From contig JAPLAA010000007.1 in NCBI GenBank assembly GCA_026393475.1, positions 1-64,000 on the forward strand: a stretch of DNA of 64,000 nucleotides. Reading direction: 5' to 3'. Under the pieces are notes generated by a model. That model was given only the letters and a program-made list of their open reading frames with translations. It made no database searches and was not told the origin of the DNA. Each line of letters opens with the position of its first letter. Position 1 is the first letter of the stretch. This DNA comes from Actinomycetota bacterium. GTDB taxonomy: Bacteria > Actinomycetota > Acidimicrobiia > Acidimicrobiales > Ilumatobacteraceae. The position numbers and the translations under genes were made by a program. Of the stretch, positions 1 to 8,517 are shown in pieces.

Positions 1-1
1 C

Positions 2-1339
2 GTGTCGCGGTTCCGGGTGACCGCCGACCTCGTCGCCTCCGTCCTGTCCCGGCCCGACGGCCCGTCGGCGCTCAAGCACCTGCTCCGCACCAACCACGAC
101 TCCGACCTGCGCAAGCGCCAGCACCGCAAGCGGGCGATCGCCGTGTACCGCAGCCTCGAGGCCGCCGGCGTCGCCGAGCGGCTCCGCGACGAACGCGGCC
201 GGTGCGCGGGTGTCCGCGTGGGCACGTTGCAGGCCGGCACCGACGAGCGGGCCGCGCTCCGGTTCTCGGCGCCGCTGATGCCGTTCGCGATCGAGGTCGT
301 CACGACGCTCGATCACGACGACCCTGCCTACGTGCTCGACGTGGTGAGCGTGGTCGAGGGCGTGCTCGACGATCCCCGGCAGATCCTGTACGCCCAGCAG
401 AACACCGCCAAGGGCGCCGAGGTCGCGAGGTTGAAGAGCGAGGGCGTGCCGTACGAGGAGCGCATGGAGCTGCTCGAGCACGTCAGCTGGCCGAAGCCGC
501 TGGCCGAACTGCTCGACGCGTGCTTCACCGAGTACCGCACCCACCACCCCTGGGTCGCCGAGCACCCGTCGCCGAAGTCGATCGTGCGCGAGATGCTCGA
601 GGCCGGCGACACCTTCGCGACGTTCGTCCGCCGGTACCGGCTCGAGCGCAGCGAAGGCCTCGTGCTTCGCTACCTCACCGACGCCTGGCGCACCCTCGAC
701 CGGTCGCTGCCCGACGACGTCTACGTCGACGAGCTCGAGGACGTGGTCGATTGGCTCGGGGCGCTCATCCGCGCCACCGACGCCACCCTGCTCGACGAGT
801 GGACCCTCCTCGCCGGTGGGCCGGTGCACGAGCACGCCATGCCGGCCGCACCGTCCGTGGGACCTGCAGGTCCGCCCGCGGCCTGGCGCACTGCGGTGCG
901 CACGGCGTCCTTCGGGTGGGTGGAGCTGCTCGCGCGCCGCCAGTACGCGCTGCTCGCGCAGCGATGTGGCGATCAGGCGGCCGACGGCACCGCGTGGGAC
1001 GAGTCACGCATCTGGGCGACGATGGCGACCTACTGGCGCGAGTACGACTCGATCGGCATCGACGGCGAGGCCCGTTCGGCCCGCGAACACCAACTCGTCG
1101 ACGAACCCGGCCGATGGGTGGTCACGCAGTACCTCGTCGACCCGGCAGGCGATCGGGACTGGCGGTTCGTCGCCACGGTCGACCTGGAACGGGCGATGGC
1201 CGATGGCGCGCCGACGCTCGAACTGCAGTCGCTCGGACCGTGGAACGACTCGCCGGATGCCGCCGACTCAGCGGGCGGCGAGGTGCTCGCTGAACCAGTC
1301 GAGGACGATCTCGGCCCGCTGCACCCGATGGACGGGTGA
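2..1339 (+). CDS. DEAD/DEAH-box RNA helicase, C-terminal part with DUF3516 (5'-truncated by window edge)
   Basis: The reading frame is already open at the first complete codon and no promoter is visible, so this is the C-terminal half of a gene that begins upstream. The 445 visible residues resemble the DUF3516 region that follows the helicase core in actinobacterial superfamily 2 helicases of about 850 residues: a long helical segment with motifs such as YRLERSEGLVLRYLTDAW, then a small C-terminal alpha+beta part. The helicase motifs (Walker A, DExH) would lie outside the window. Known members are presumed to unwind RNA or ribonucleoprotein; substrates are not established. The last 24 codons overlap, tail to tail, the end of the convergent peptidase gene. 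The DUF3516 call rests on recalled family appearance, not a search. Confidence 0.75.
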   Translation: MSRFRVTADLVASVLSRPDGPSALKHLLRTNHDSDLRKRQHRKRAIAVYRSLEAAGVAERLRDERGRCAGVRVGTLQAGTDERAALRFSAPLMPFAIEVVTTLDHDDPAYVLDVVSVVEGVLDDPRQILYAQQNTAKGAEVARLKSEGVPYEERMELLEHVSWPKPLAELLDACFTEYRTHHPWVAEHPSPKSIVREMLEAGDTFATFVRRYRLERSEGLVLRYLTDAWRTLDRSLPDDVYVDELEDVVDWLGALIRATDATLLDEWTLLAGGPVHEHAMPAAPSVGPAGPPAAWRTAVRTASFGWVELLARRQYALLAQRCGDQAADGTAWDESRIWATMATYWREYDSIGIDGEARSAREHQLVDEPGRWVVTQYLVDPAGDRDWRFVATVDLERAMADGAPTLELQSLGPWNDSPDAADSAGGEVLAEPVEDDLGPLHPMDG

Positions 1340-3244
1340 GCCGCTGCGCGTGAGCTCGTGGCCCTCGCCGGGGAACCGGTAGAAGGTGACGTCCTTGCCC
1401 AGGAGGCGGAGCGCCATGAACAGCTCCTCGGCCTGGCCGATCGGGCAGCGCAGGTCGTTCTCGCTGTGGAGCAGCAGCATCGGCACCTGGATGTCGCGCA
1501 CGAAGCGGACCGGGGAGAACGACTCGTAGGCGGGTGCGTCGTCGAGATGGGTGGGGCCGACCTCGGTGCGGAAGATCGAACCGATGTCGCTGGTCCACTC
1601 CTCGCTGAGCATGTTGTTCACGGCACGCTCGCTGCAGATGGCACGGAACCGGTCGCTGTGCTTGCCGGCGAGCCAGGTGGCCATGAAGCCGCCGTAGCTG
1701 CCACCGATCATGCCGACGCGGTCGGGGTCGCAGAACACGAAGTGCTCGAGCACGTGGTCGCGAACGGCGAGCACGTCGTCGACGTCGACGCCGCCCCAGC
1801 CGGTGCCCGGTGCCGTCGGGTGCTGCGGCCCCATGATCGCCTGGCCCCACGCCTGTTCGCGTCCCGAGGATCCGCGAGGGTTCGACATCACGACGACGAA
1901 GCCGGCGGCTGCCTGCAGTTGGGCCTCGTCGAAGAACGACTCGCCGTACTGCGTGTGCGGGCCGCCGTGGACGTTGAGCATCACCGGGTAGCGGCGGTCG
2001 GGGTCGAAGTCGGCCGGACGGATGAGCCAGGCGTCGATCTCGGCGGAGCCGTCGGTGGTGGGCACGGTGAGGCGCTCCCACCGCTGCGGCTGCACGATCT
2101 CGCGGTAGCGGGCGGCGAAGGCGGTGATCCGGCGGGGGCCGGCTGCGTCGAGCACGAACAGGTCGGCGACACCGTCGACGGTGCCGATGGTCGCCGCGGT
2201 GGTGCCGCCGGCCGAGTCGAACTGCTTCACCGTGATCGCACCGTCGGTGAGCCGTTGCGGTGAGCCACCGTCGGAGGTGATGCGGAACAGGTGGGTCTCG
2301 CCCCGGTCCTCCGCGACGGCGAGCAGCGCGGTGTCGGACTCCCAGATGGGCGCACGGGCGCCGGCGGTCGTCTCGAACGTGCGGTCGAGGCCGGTGCTCA
2401 GGAACGTGTGCGCGCCACCGTCGATGCCCACCACGCCGATGTGCGCGTTCTGCGGCATCTCGTTCGGATCGTCGTAGCCCATGAACGCCACACGATCGCC
2501 GGACGGCGACACCGAGGGCAGCGCATAGAGGCCGGTCTGTTCGGTGAGCGCGGTCACGCTGCCGTCGAGCCCCACGCGGTAGAGGTCCTGGGCGAAGTCG
2601 AGGTCCCACGTCGCATGGCGCTGTGCCGAGGTGACGACGCCGCTCGAGTCGGGGAGCCAGCTGACGCCGTCGTGCTGGAACTCGCCCGGCGTGAGGTTGC
2701 GCGGTGCACCCGAACCGTCGGTGCGCACGACGTAGACGTGCTTCGGGCGGTCGATCACCCAGCCGACGTCGTCGAGGCGGCTGAAGAACCGGTCGATCTT
2801 GCGTGGCGCCTGCCACCGCTCGTCCTTGGCGGCATAGCGCTCGTGCCGGGTGCGGCTCGTGAACGCGATCATCGTGCCGTCGGGGCTGAACTGGACGTCG
2901 GAGATGCCCTCGGGCATCGACGCGATCGTGCGCGTCTCACCGGGCAGCCCGATCGGCAGGAGGTGGAGGGTCGTCTCGCCCTCTTTCTCACTGCGATGTG
3001 CGGTGAACGCCAGGAACTGACCGTCGGGGCTCCACACCGGCTGGCCGTCGTCGTCACCCGACGTGATCGGGTGCGGTGTGCCACCGTCGGAGCGGGCCAG
3101 CCACACCTGCGACCGGTAGGCGTTGTCGTCGAGCTCCACACGCGTGACGACGAACGCGATCTGGCTGCCGTCGGGGGAGACGGCGGGCGACGAGGCCTGC
3201 AGGACGTTGCCGATGATCCGTTCGGCGATCTCGCGATGCGACAT
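1268..3244 (-). CDS. S9 family peptidase (acylaminoacyl-peptidase / prolyl oligopeptidase type)
   Basis: This is a 658-residue serine peptidase. The N-terminal part carries WD40-like beta-propeller (PD40) repeats of the form SPDG..IAF near residues 22-31, 72-81, 120-129 and 246-254. The C-terminal alpha/beta-hydrolase domain (about 400-658) has an oxyanion-hole region NVHGGPH near 424, the nucleophile in GGSYGG (Ser516), Asp597 in SENDLR and His629 in GEGHE. The family cleaves oligopeptides or N-acylated peptides, usually in the cytoplasm, and no signal peptide is present. The ATG start is supported by a TACGGT hexamer seven bases upstream and lack of a ribosome binding site. The 3' end overlaps the convergent helicase gene by 72 bp. 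Confidence 0.93.
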   Translation of the reverse strand: MSHREIAERIIGNVLQASSPAVSPDGSQIAFVVTRVELDDNAYRSQVWLARSDGGTPHPITSGDDDGQPVWSPDGQFLAFTAHRSEKEGETTLHLLPIGLPGETRTIASMPEGISDVQFSPDGTMIAFTSRTRHERYAAKDERWQAPRKIDRFFSRLDDVGWVIDRPKHVYVVRTDGSGAPRNLTPGEFQHDGVSWLPDSSGVVTSAQRHATWDLDFAQDLYRVGLDGSVTALTEQTGLYALPSVSPSGDRVAFMGYDDPNEMPQNAHIGVVGIDGGAHTFLSTGLDRTFETTAGARAPIWESDTALLAVAEDRGETHLFRITSDGGSPQRLTDGAITVKQFDSAGGTTAATIGTVDGVADLFVLDAAGPRRITAFAARYREIVQPQRWERLTVPTTDGSAEIDAWLIRPADFDPDRRYPVMLNVHGGPHTQYGESFFDEAQLQAAAGFVVVMSNPRGSSGREQAWGQAIMGPQHPTAPGTGWGGVDVDDVLAVRDHVLEHFVFCDPDRVGMIGGSYGGFMATWLAGKHSDRFRAICSERAVNNMLSEEWTSDIGSIFRTEVGPTHLDDAPAYESFSPVRFVRDIQVPMLLLHSENDLRCPIGQAEELFMALRLLGKDVTFYRFPGEGHELTRSGSPVHRVQRAEIVLDWFSEHLAAR

Positions 3245-3251
3245 GGCTCCG

Positions 3252-3257
3252 ACCGTA
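3252..3257 (-). promoter_or_regulatory. Putative leaderless -10 element (TACGGT) for the S9 peptidase gene
   Basis: TACGGT fits TANNNT and ends 7 bases before the ATG at 3244, so transcription would start at or next to the start codon. No Shine-Dalgarno sequence is present and no clear -35 was found. Confidence 0.5.
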
Positions 3258-3397
3258 GCGTCGGATCCGCGCCGGATCGGCACGTCCGCGACGAGCGGTG
3301 CCATCCGGCCAGGGGAGCTCCGCAGACGAGCCTCCCGACGGCGGCCGCGATCCGCAACGCCTGTCGCAGCGCTGCCGGATGCGCGAGCATCGTCGTC

Positions 3398-4126
3398 ATG
3401 CAGACCCACGACTTCCTCCAGGCTCTCGCCCGCGACGGTGAAGTGTTCGCCGACGTGTGCGGCGACGCCGACCTCGGCGCACCGGTGCCCGGGTGCCCCG
3501 AGTGGGACATCGCCGACCTCGTGTACCACCTCGGCAGGGTGCACCACTTCTGGCGGACGATCGTGGCCGAGCAGCGCGACACGTGGGAGGGCTACGAGCA
3601 GCCCGAGCGCCCGGCCGACACCGACCTCATCACCTGGTACCGGGACGGGCTGCGCGCCACGGTCGCCACGTTGACGGCAGCTGATCCGGCGCATGCCAAC
3701 TGGACCTGGTCGACCGACAAGACGGCCGGGTTCGTGATCCGCCGGATCGCACACGAGACCGCGATCCACCGCTGGGACGCGGAGGCCGCTGCCGGGTTCG
3801 ACACGGGTGTCGAACCGCACCTGGCGAGCGACGGCATCGACGAGTTCCTGATGTGGTTCGCCGACGAGGCCGCGGAGGGAACCCCGCGCCCGGGTGGCTC
3901 GGTGCACCTCCATTGCGGCGACGTGCCGGGGGAGTGGACGGTCGTGCTGAACGCCGAGGGCACCTACGACATCGAGCGCGCCCATGCGAAGGGCGACTGT
4001 GCGCTGCGTGGGTCGGCGAGCGACCTGTTGCTCGCGTTGTGGCGTCGTCGGCCGTCGTCGTCGATCGACGTGGTCGGTGACGCGGAGGTCGCTGCCCGGT
4101 TCCTGGCGTACGCGGCGCTCACCTGA
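3398..4126 (+). CDS. Maleylpyruvate isomerase family (TIGR03083-like) mycothiol-dependent enzyme
   Basis: The 242-residue protein has the DinB-like four-helix fold signature of the mycothiol-dependent maleylpyruvate isomerase family. An N-terminal WDIADLVYHLGRVHHFW segment and a central HETAIHRWDAE motif supply the His residues that bind the divalent metal in this family. A C-terminal small domain (about 165-242) follows. Family members use mycothiol or another low-molecular-weight thiol as cofactor; the substrate cannot be told from sequence. The ATG start places the conserved phenylalanine-leucine helix at the N terminus; upstream of it the frame is low-complexity. It sits alone, divergent from the S9 peptidase and convergent with the next gene 15 bp downstream. 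Confidence 0.85.
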   Translation: MQTHDFLQALARDGEVFADVCGDADLGAPVPGCPEWDIADLVYHLGRVHHFWRTIVAEQRDTWEGYEQPERPADTDLITWYRDGLRATVATLTAADPAHANWTWSTDKTAGFVIRRIAHETAIHRWDAEAAAGFDTGVEPHLASDGIDEFLMWFADEAAEGTPRPGGSVHLHCGDVPGEWTVVLNAEGTYDIERAHAKGDCALRGSASDLLLALWRRRPSSSIDVVGDAEVAARFLAYAALT

Positions 4127-4141
4127 GCGGCGCGCGTCGGG

Positions 4142-5185
4142 TCACTCGGCGATGCCGACCGGCTGCCCGTCGATGATCTGGTCGAGGTACTCGCTCAGGC
4201 CGTAGCCGACCTTGCCCTCGTACGGGCCGCTCTCGACGGTCCACTTGGTCATGCCCTCGCTGATGCGGGTCATGAGCCAGTTGCCGTCGGGGTCCTGCCG
4301 GCGGTTGCGCAGCGGGATCAGGTCCATGACCTCGCCGCGGAACGTCCATTCCTTGCCCGAGCGCGTGGAGCGCAGCACGCCGGTGATCCGGTCGTGGTAG
4401 CTCTCCTCGCCACGGGTCTCGGTCGTGATGCTCACGTCGTCGCAGTAGTGCATCTCGCCCTGCTCCCACACGAAGCCGCCGCGGGTGCCCGGGCCGTCCT
4501 TCTTCGCGACGCGGCTGGCCATGAAGCCGAAGTCGCGGTCGACGTTGGCGGTGAGCCAGCGGTAGTACCACGGCGCCTGCCAGTAGCGCGGGCCCCACGA
4601 GTGGTCGCGCAGGCCGTGCCCGTCGATCTCCCACTCGCGGTCGCCCACGCGGATGGTGCCGTGACCCTGGATGAGCTGCTCGTAGTGGCCCTTGGCGAAC
4701 TCCTCGCCGGGCGTTTCGTGCGGCGTGTCGGGCTCGCCACCGAACATCGAGGGCCGGCCCTGGCCGGTGAAGGTGAGGTGCACCTCGCACTCGCCGTACG
4801 GGTTGTTGGTGAACGCTTCCTTGGGGTTGGCCATCTGCTCGGGCTCGTCGAGCAACACGACCTTGCCGACGTAGTCGATCTTCAGCTCCTCGAACGGGGT
4901 GACGATCGTCCACGTGAGGCCGCCGGCGTCGAAGGCGTCGTTGTTGTCGATCGCCGGCCGCTTGTACATGAACCCGACGCTGCGGCCCTCCTGGCCATCG
5001 GCGGGGGGCAAGTACAAGCACACCGTCATCTCGGCGTAGCCCTCGTTGGCGCGGTTGCCGATGCGGAACCAGCCACCCACCTGCTGCTCGGGATCGAAGC
5101 AGTTGATGTACATGCTCTCGTTGAAGTTGGACTCGGGGCCCAACTCGTGCATGTATTCGTCGGAGGGATCGAGACGTACGGCCAT
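4142..5185 (-). CDS. DUF7064/DUF7065-like actinobacterial protein of unknown function
   Basis: This is a soluble 347-residue protein without signal peptide or membrane helix. Its central motif DGHGLRDHSWGPRYW followed by WYYRWLTANVDRDFGF is characteristic of a family of actinobacterial proteins predicted to form a paired lipocalin-like beta-barrel, related to CrtC/AttH-type hydratases. Those relatives act on hydrophobic substrates such as carotenoids, but the function of this protein is unknown. The frame remains open for 23 codons upstream, but those are Ala-rich and overlap nothing conserved. The ATG at 5185 is preceded by TACGTT six bases upstream, which fixes the start. It shares orientation with the downstream members of this region but has its own promoter. 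Confidence 0.65.
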   Translation of the reverse strand: MAVRLDPSDEYMHELGPESNFNESMYINCFDPEQQVGGWFRIGNRANEGYAEMTVCLYLPPADGQEGRSVGFMYKRPAIDNNDAFDAGGLTWTIVTPFEELKIDYVGKVVLLDEPEQMANPKEAFTNNPYGECEVHLTFTGQGRPSMFGGEPDTPHETPGEEFAKGHYEQLIQGHGTIRVGDREWEIDGHGLRDHSWGPRYWQAPWYYRWLTANVDRDFGFMASRVAKKDGPGTRGGFVWEQGEMHYCDDVSITTETRGEESYHDRITGVLRSTRSGKEWTFRGEVMDLIPLRNRRQDPDGNWLMTRISEGMTKWTVESGPYEGKVGYGLSEYLDQIIDGQPVGIAE

Positions 5186-5191
5186 GGCCGC

Positions 5192-5197
5192 AACGTA
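5192..5197 (-). promoter_or_regulatory. Putative leaderless -10 element (TACGTT) for the DUF7064-like gene
   Basis: TACGTT ends 6 bases before the ATG at 5185 and lies in the 22-bp gap after the DUF2207 gene, which suggests separate transcription from its upstream neighbour. Confidence 0.45.
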
Positions 5198-5207
5198 CTG
5201 CGACGGC

Positions 5208-7037
5208 TCAGCGAGCGCCGAAGCCGCCGCCACCTCCGCCGCCGCCACCGCCACCGGAGAAGCCCCCGCCCGAACCGGTGCTGTTGGGCGTGCTCGCCGA
5301 CACGACCGACGAGCCCGACGTCATCTCCATCCGGTCGAAGCCGTCGAACCGTCCGAGTGGTCCGACGTACCAGGTGCCGAACGACGGATCGTTCAGCACC
5401 TGCGGCATCCGCAGGGCGAGCCCTCTCACGAGTTCTGCCGACACACCGAGGGCCACGGCGTAGACGAGGTAGCGCTCCCACAGGATCAAGTGCCCGACAG
5501 GTGCGTCCTCCAACCGCGAGAAGTCCTCGAGGTACTTCTTCAACCCCTCTGCCTTGGCGGCCGACTCGACCGACGCCTGGTTGCGGTTCGACAGCAGCTT
5601 GGTGCCGAGGCCGAACAACCCGGCGGCGAGGGCGACGCCCCACCAGCCGAGGCCGTAGCCCGTGGCGAACTTCACGATCACGCCGGCGATCGCGACACCG
5701 CCACAGATGCCGGCCAGCAGCGCCACCAGACGGCCCTTGCTCTCGTCGGCATATCCACGAGCGGTGTACTCGCGCTTCACCCCGCCGGTCACCTCGTCGA
5801 GCAGCTGCTTCGCCGTCGTCTGATTGTCTCTCGCCCAGTCGGTGAGTTCCTCCGACGACGTCTCCGTCGAGCCGCGGAACACGAGTTCGAGCAGGTCCTT
5901 CTCGTACTGGAGCACGTCGGGCCCGAACGGCTTGCCGAGCCAGAAGTACCGGTGGACCACCTTGTCGGGACCCCACTGCTCCTCGCGTTCGCCGACGATG
6001 CGGACGTAGCCGCGTTGGGCGAGATCGACCAGTGTGCCGGCGACCGTGTGGCCCTGATCGACGGAGCCCCGGTGCAGGTTGGTGAGCGCCACCGCAGGCG
6101 GGTCGTCGAGCGGTTCGCGCCAGTACTCGCCGAGCACCTCGGTGCTCGTGGCCTCCCGTCCGCCCACCAGCCACAGGGCACCTGCGCCGACGGCCCCCAG
6201 GGCGGCGAGCACGGCGCTGAACAGCCAACCGTCGCGCCGATCGTCCGCCTCGCGCGCCCGCTCGTCCTGGTACTCGCGCTCCTCGGCGAGGATCGTCGCC
6301 AGACGGTTCTCGGTGCCGACCATGTTGAACGTCGCCGCGGGCACCACCGATCTGATCTCGACGAACTGGCCGGCGGGGACGTCGCGCACCGAGGCGATCA
6401 CCTCCGAGGTGGACAACTCGATCGTGCCGTTCGTCGGTCCGTGGGCGAACGCCCGGAGGACGGTCGTGTCGTCGTCCGCCGTCTCCGGTGTCGCCGGGTT
6501 CACGACGAGCGGGAAGCGCACCAGGATGTCGACCTGGCCGACGCCCGGGTGATCGGTGCCGAGGAACTGCCAGTCGAGTTCGGTGACGTCGCGGCCTGCG
6601 ATCACGACGGGTCGCACGAAGTAGGTGAGGGTGAACGTGATCGTCGCGTCGGAGGTCGGCTGGCGCAGCTTCCACTCCCAGTCGCCGCTGACCGAGTCCT
6701 CCGGCCGGATCACCTCGAGCGGCCCGATCGGATCGGCGGCGGCGAACCGGTCGATCTCGTTGCGGTTGCGTTCGAAGCTGCGGATGCCGAACTGGAAGGG
6801 CCCACCCACGTAGGTGTAGGTGACCTTCTCGGTGATCAGCATCGACCCGTCGGTGCGCAGCTCGGCCTCGGTGCGCAACGAGTCGATCGAGAACGACCGG
6901 TCGGTCGATGCGCCGACCGGCGCCGAGCCCGACGGGACGAGCGTCGATGCGAGGACGCCGGCGAACAGGCCGACGAGAGCGATCAGAACAGCTCGAGCTG
7001 CTCCCAGGTGACCGCCACGTCGCTCACGAGTTGCCAT
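5208..7037 (-). CDS. DUF2207 domain membrane protein with poly-glycine tail
   Basis: The 609-residue protein starts with a signal peptide or first membrane helix (residues about 13-33), followed by an extracytoplasmic beta-rich DUF2207 domain (about 45-250). A membrane helix and a cytoplasmic-like segment come next, then a pair of close helices (about 430-480) and a C-terminal tail ending GGGGGFGAR. This order (extracellular domain, helices, Gly-rich tail with Phe) is typical of the YciQ-like DUF2207 family; function is unknown. An AAAGGA Shine-Dalgarno sequence eight bases before the ATG supports the start, although it lies inside the preceding 88-codon gene (55-bp overlap in another frame). 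The pair is therefore probably translationally coupled. Confidence 0.85.
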   Translation of the reverse strand: MATRERRGGHLGAARAVLIALVGLFAGVLASTLVPSGSAPVGASTDRSFSIDSLRTEAELRTDGSMLITEKVTYTYVGGPFQFGIRSFERNRNEIDRFAAADPIGPLEVIRPEDSVSGDWEWKLRQPTSDATITFTLTYFVRPVVIAGRDVTELDWQFLGTDHPGVGQVDILVRFPLVVNPATPETADDDTTVLRAFAHGPTNGTIELSTSEVIASVRDVPAGQFVEIRSVVPAATFNMVGTENRLATILAEEREYQDERAREADDRRDGWLFSAVLAALGAVGAGALWLVGGREATSTEVLGEYWREPLDDPPAVALTNLHRGSVDQGHTVAGTLVDLAQRGYVRIVGEREEQWGPDKVVHRYFWLGKPFGPDVLQYEKDLLELVFRGSTETSSEELTDWARDNQTTAKQLLDEVTGGVKREYTARGYADESKGRLVALLAGICGGVAIAGVIVKFATGYGLGWWGVALAAGLFGLGTKLLSNRNQASVESAAKAEGLKKYLEDFSRLEDAPVGHLILWERYLVYAVALGVSAELVRGLALRMPQVLNDPSFGTWYVGPLGRFDGFDRMEMTSGSSVVSASTPNSTGSGGGFSGGGGGGGGGGGFGAR

Positions 7038-7249
7038 CGAAGTCGTCCTTTGTTGCCGGGTCGGCGCACCTCGACGGCGTCGGGGCGCAGGTTCCTCGCA
7101 GAACCATCCGGGTCGTACAGCTTGATGCTGCCATCGGCAGCGATCCCCCACATGCGACCTTCGACCCATCGTCCGGCCGCGGTCTTCCGGAAACGGATCG
7201 GCTCACCCTTGCGGAGGCCGAGGCGTTCGAGCACGACGGGATCGGTCAT
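6983..7249 (-). CDS. Small conserved-looking protein of unknown function (88 aa)
   Basis: The 88-residue protein is soluble and basic, with a compact beta-like pattern: GLRKGEPIRFRK, then RWVEGRMWGIAADGSIKLYD, then RNLRPDAVEVRR. The alternating hydrophobic pattern suggests a small SH3-like or barrel fold, but I do not recognise a family. The codon-position bias is normal for the genome and the frame reads cleanly from ATG. It precedes the DUF2207 gene on the same strand, and its last 55 bases overlap that gene's start. No clear promoter or ribosome binding site was found. It could share a transcript with DUF2207. Confidence 0.6.
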   Translation of the reverse strand: MTDPVVLERLGLRKGEPIRFRKTAAGRWVEGRMWGIAADGSIKLYDPDGSARNLRPDAVEVRRPGNKGRLRWQLVSDVAVTWEQLELF

Positions 7250-7305
7250 GTGGGTCGTGGTCCGGTGGGGTGTGGTCCGGTCGGGGGTGGCGGTGCCGTC
7301 GAACG

Positions 7306-8109
7306 TCAGCCGGAGATGCGGGCCTGGAGATTGCGCATACCGCCGAGCCACCGGTCGACGTCGGTGGCCTTGCGCTGTACGTACGTGGCCACCTCGGGGT
7401 GAGGGAGGATCAGGAACCGCTCGTCGGTGATCGCCTGGAGCACCACCTCGGCCACGTCGGCGGGCTCGAGCACCACGCCTGCCGAGCGGACGACGCTGCC
7501 GCCGAGGTTCTCGCCGCCGAGGGCGCCGCCGTTGAGCATGTCGGTGTTCACGCCCTGCGGGCACAGGCAGCTCACCTTCACCCCGCGATCTCCGTAGGTG
7601 ATGCTGAGCCACTCGGCGAACGCGACCGCGGCGTGCTTGGTCATCGAGTACGGCGCCGAACCGATCTGGCTCAGCAGTCCGGCGGCCGATGCCGTCGAGC
7701 AGAAGTAGCCCTCGCCCCTCGCGACCCAGCCGGGCACGAGGTGCTTGGCGGCCCACCGGTGGGCGTGGGTGTTGACCGCGAACGCGGTCTCCCACACCGA
7801 CTCCGGCGTGTCGAGGTCGGTGCCCGTGCCGACGCCGGCGTTCGCGAAGAACAGGTCGATCTGGCCGAACGCGTCGTCGGCCGCGCCGATGAGCGCGACG
7901 TTTCCCGCTTCGGTGCCCACATCGGCGGCCACACCGAGCGCGCTGCCGGCGCGGACCGCGTTCAACTCCTCGGCGGTGCGCTGCGCGCCCTCGCCGTTCA
8001 GGTCGGCCGCGACCACCCGGGCGCCCGCTGCGTGGAAGCGGTGCGCGAGGGCCTTGCCGATGCCGCCGGCCGCGCCCGTGACCACCACATGCCGCCCGTT
8101 CAGATCCAT
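7306..8109 (-). CDS. SDR family NAD(P)-dependent oxidoreductase
   Basis: This is a 267-residue classical short-chain dehydrogenase. The dinucleotide-binding TGAAGGIG lies near residue 11, followed by the ADLNGEG acidic residue that favours NAD, the NAGVG motif, and a catalytic Ser with YSMTK near residue 155. The substrate is unknown; C-terminal sequence does not point to one. The start chosen is the ATG before DLNGRH, because TACGAT ends seven bases upstream; a GTG seven codons earlier would overlap that element. It is followed after 56 bp by the 88-residue protein gene on the same strand. Confidence 0.9.
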   Translation of the reverse strand: MDLNGRHVVVTGAAGGIGKALAHRFHAAGARVVAADLNGEGAQRTAEELNAVRAGSALGVAADVGTEAGNVALIGAADDAFGQIDLFFANAGVGTGTDLDTPESVWETAFAVNTHAHRWAAKHLVPGWVARGEGYFCSTASAAGLLSQIGSAPYSMTKHAAVAFAEWLSITYGDRGVKVSCLCPQGVNTDMLNGGALGGENLGGSVVRSAGVVLEPADVAEVVLQAITDERFLILPHPEVATYVQRKATDVDRWLGGMRNLQARISG

Positions 8110-8116
8110 GCGAGGG

Positions 8117-8122
8117 ATCGTA
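8117..8122 (-). promoter_or_regulatory. Putative leaderless -10 element (TACGAT) for the SDR gene
   Basis: TACGAT ends 7 bases before the ATG at 8109. No ribosome binding site lies in between. Confidence 0.5.
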
Positions 8123-8186
8123 AACGTCACAGACCCTGGCGCCGGCCCATCCGACTACAACCGAGTTCGTTCTAACGTCTTCACGG

Positions 8187-8192
8187 TACGAT
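8187..8192 (+). promoter_or_regulatory. Weak -10 candidate (TACGAT) upstream of the 55-aa ORF
   Basis: TACGAT about 67 bases before the ATG at 8260 would give a transcript with a leader of about 60 bases that contains a strong Shine-Dalgarno sequence. The -35 match (TTCGTT, 15-base spacer) is poor. Confidence 0.3.
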
Positions 8193-8259
8193 GCAAGCAC
8201 TCGGTCGTGGCTGACGGTTACGGTCCACGACAGGGGAATCCACTGCTCAGGAGGCACCG

Positions 8260-8427
8260 ATGACCGACACCAACGAAGCCGTCATCCACGAAGCGCTGAC
8301 GATCATCGACAAGGCGCTCGGCCAGATGATGTCGCGCGAGTTGGTGACCACCGGTGAAGTGACCGACGTGCTGCTCGACGTGCGCTCGCTGCTCACCACG
8401 CCGGCGAAGACGCCGACACCGGCCTGA
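8260..8427 (+). CDS. Small acidic helical protein (55 aa) of unknown function
   Basis: A short ORF begins ATGACCGACACC and is preceded by a near-ideal AGGAGG (8249-8254) five bases before the start. It encodes 55 residues that form an amphipathic helix rich in Leu, Ile, Asp and Glu (for example HEALTIIDKALGQMM and VLLDVRSLL), ending in a Pro/Thr-rich tail. No Cys, membrane helix or signal peptide is present. The helical pattern suggests a small dimerising protein, but no family is recognised. It stands alone between the divergent SDR gene and the convergent acyltransferase gene. Confidence 0.6.
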   Translation: MTDTNEAVIHEALTIIDKALGQMMSRELVTTGEVTDVLLDVRSLLTTPAKTPTPA

Positions 8428-8517
8428 TCCTTCCGGCCGGTGCCGCGGCGCCGGGCAGTGCTCTGCCGCGTCAGCTCGCGGCGAAGATCTCGGCCAGGAT
8501 CGCGGCCAGCGGCTCGG

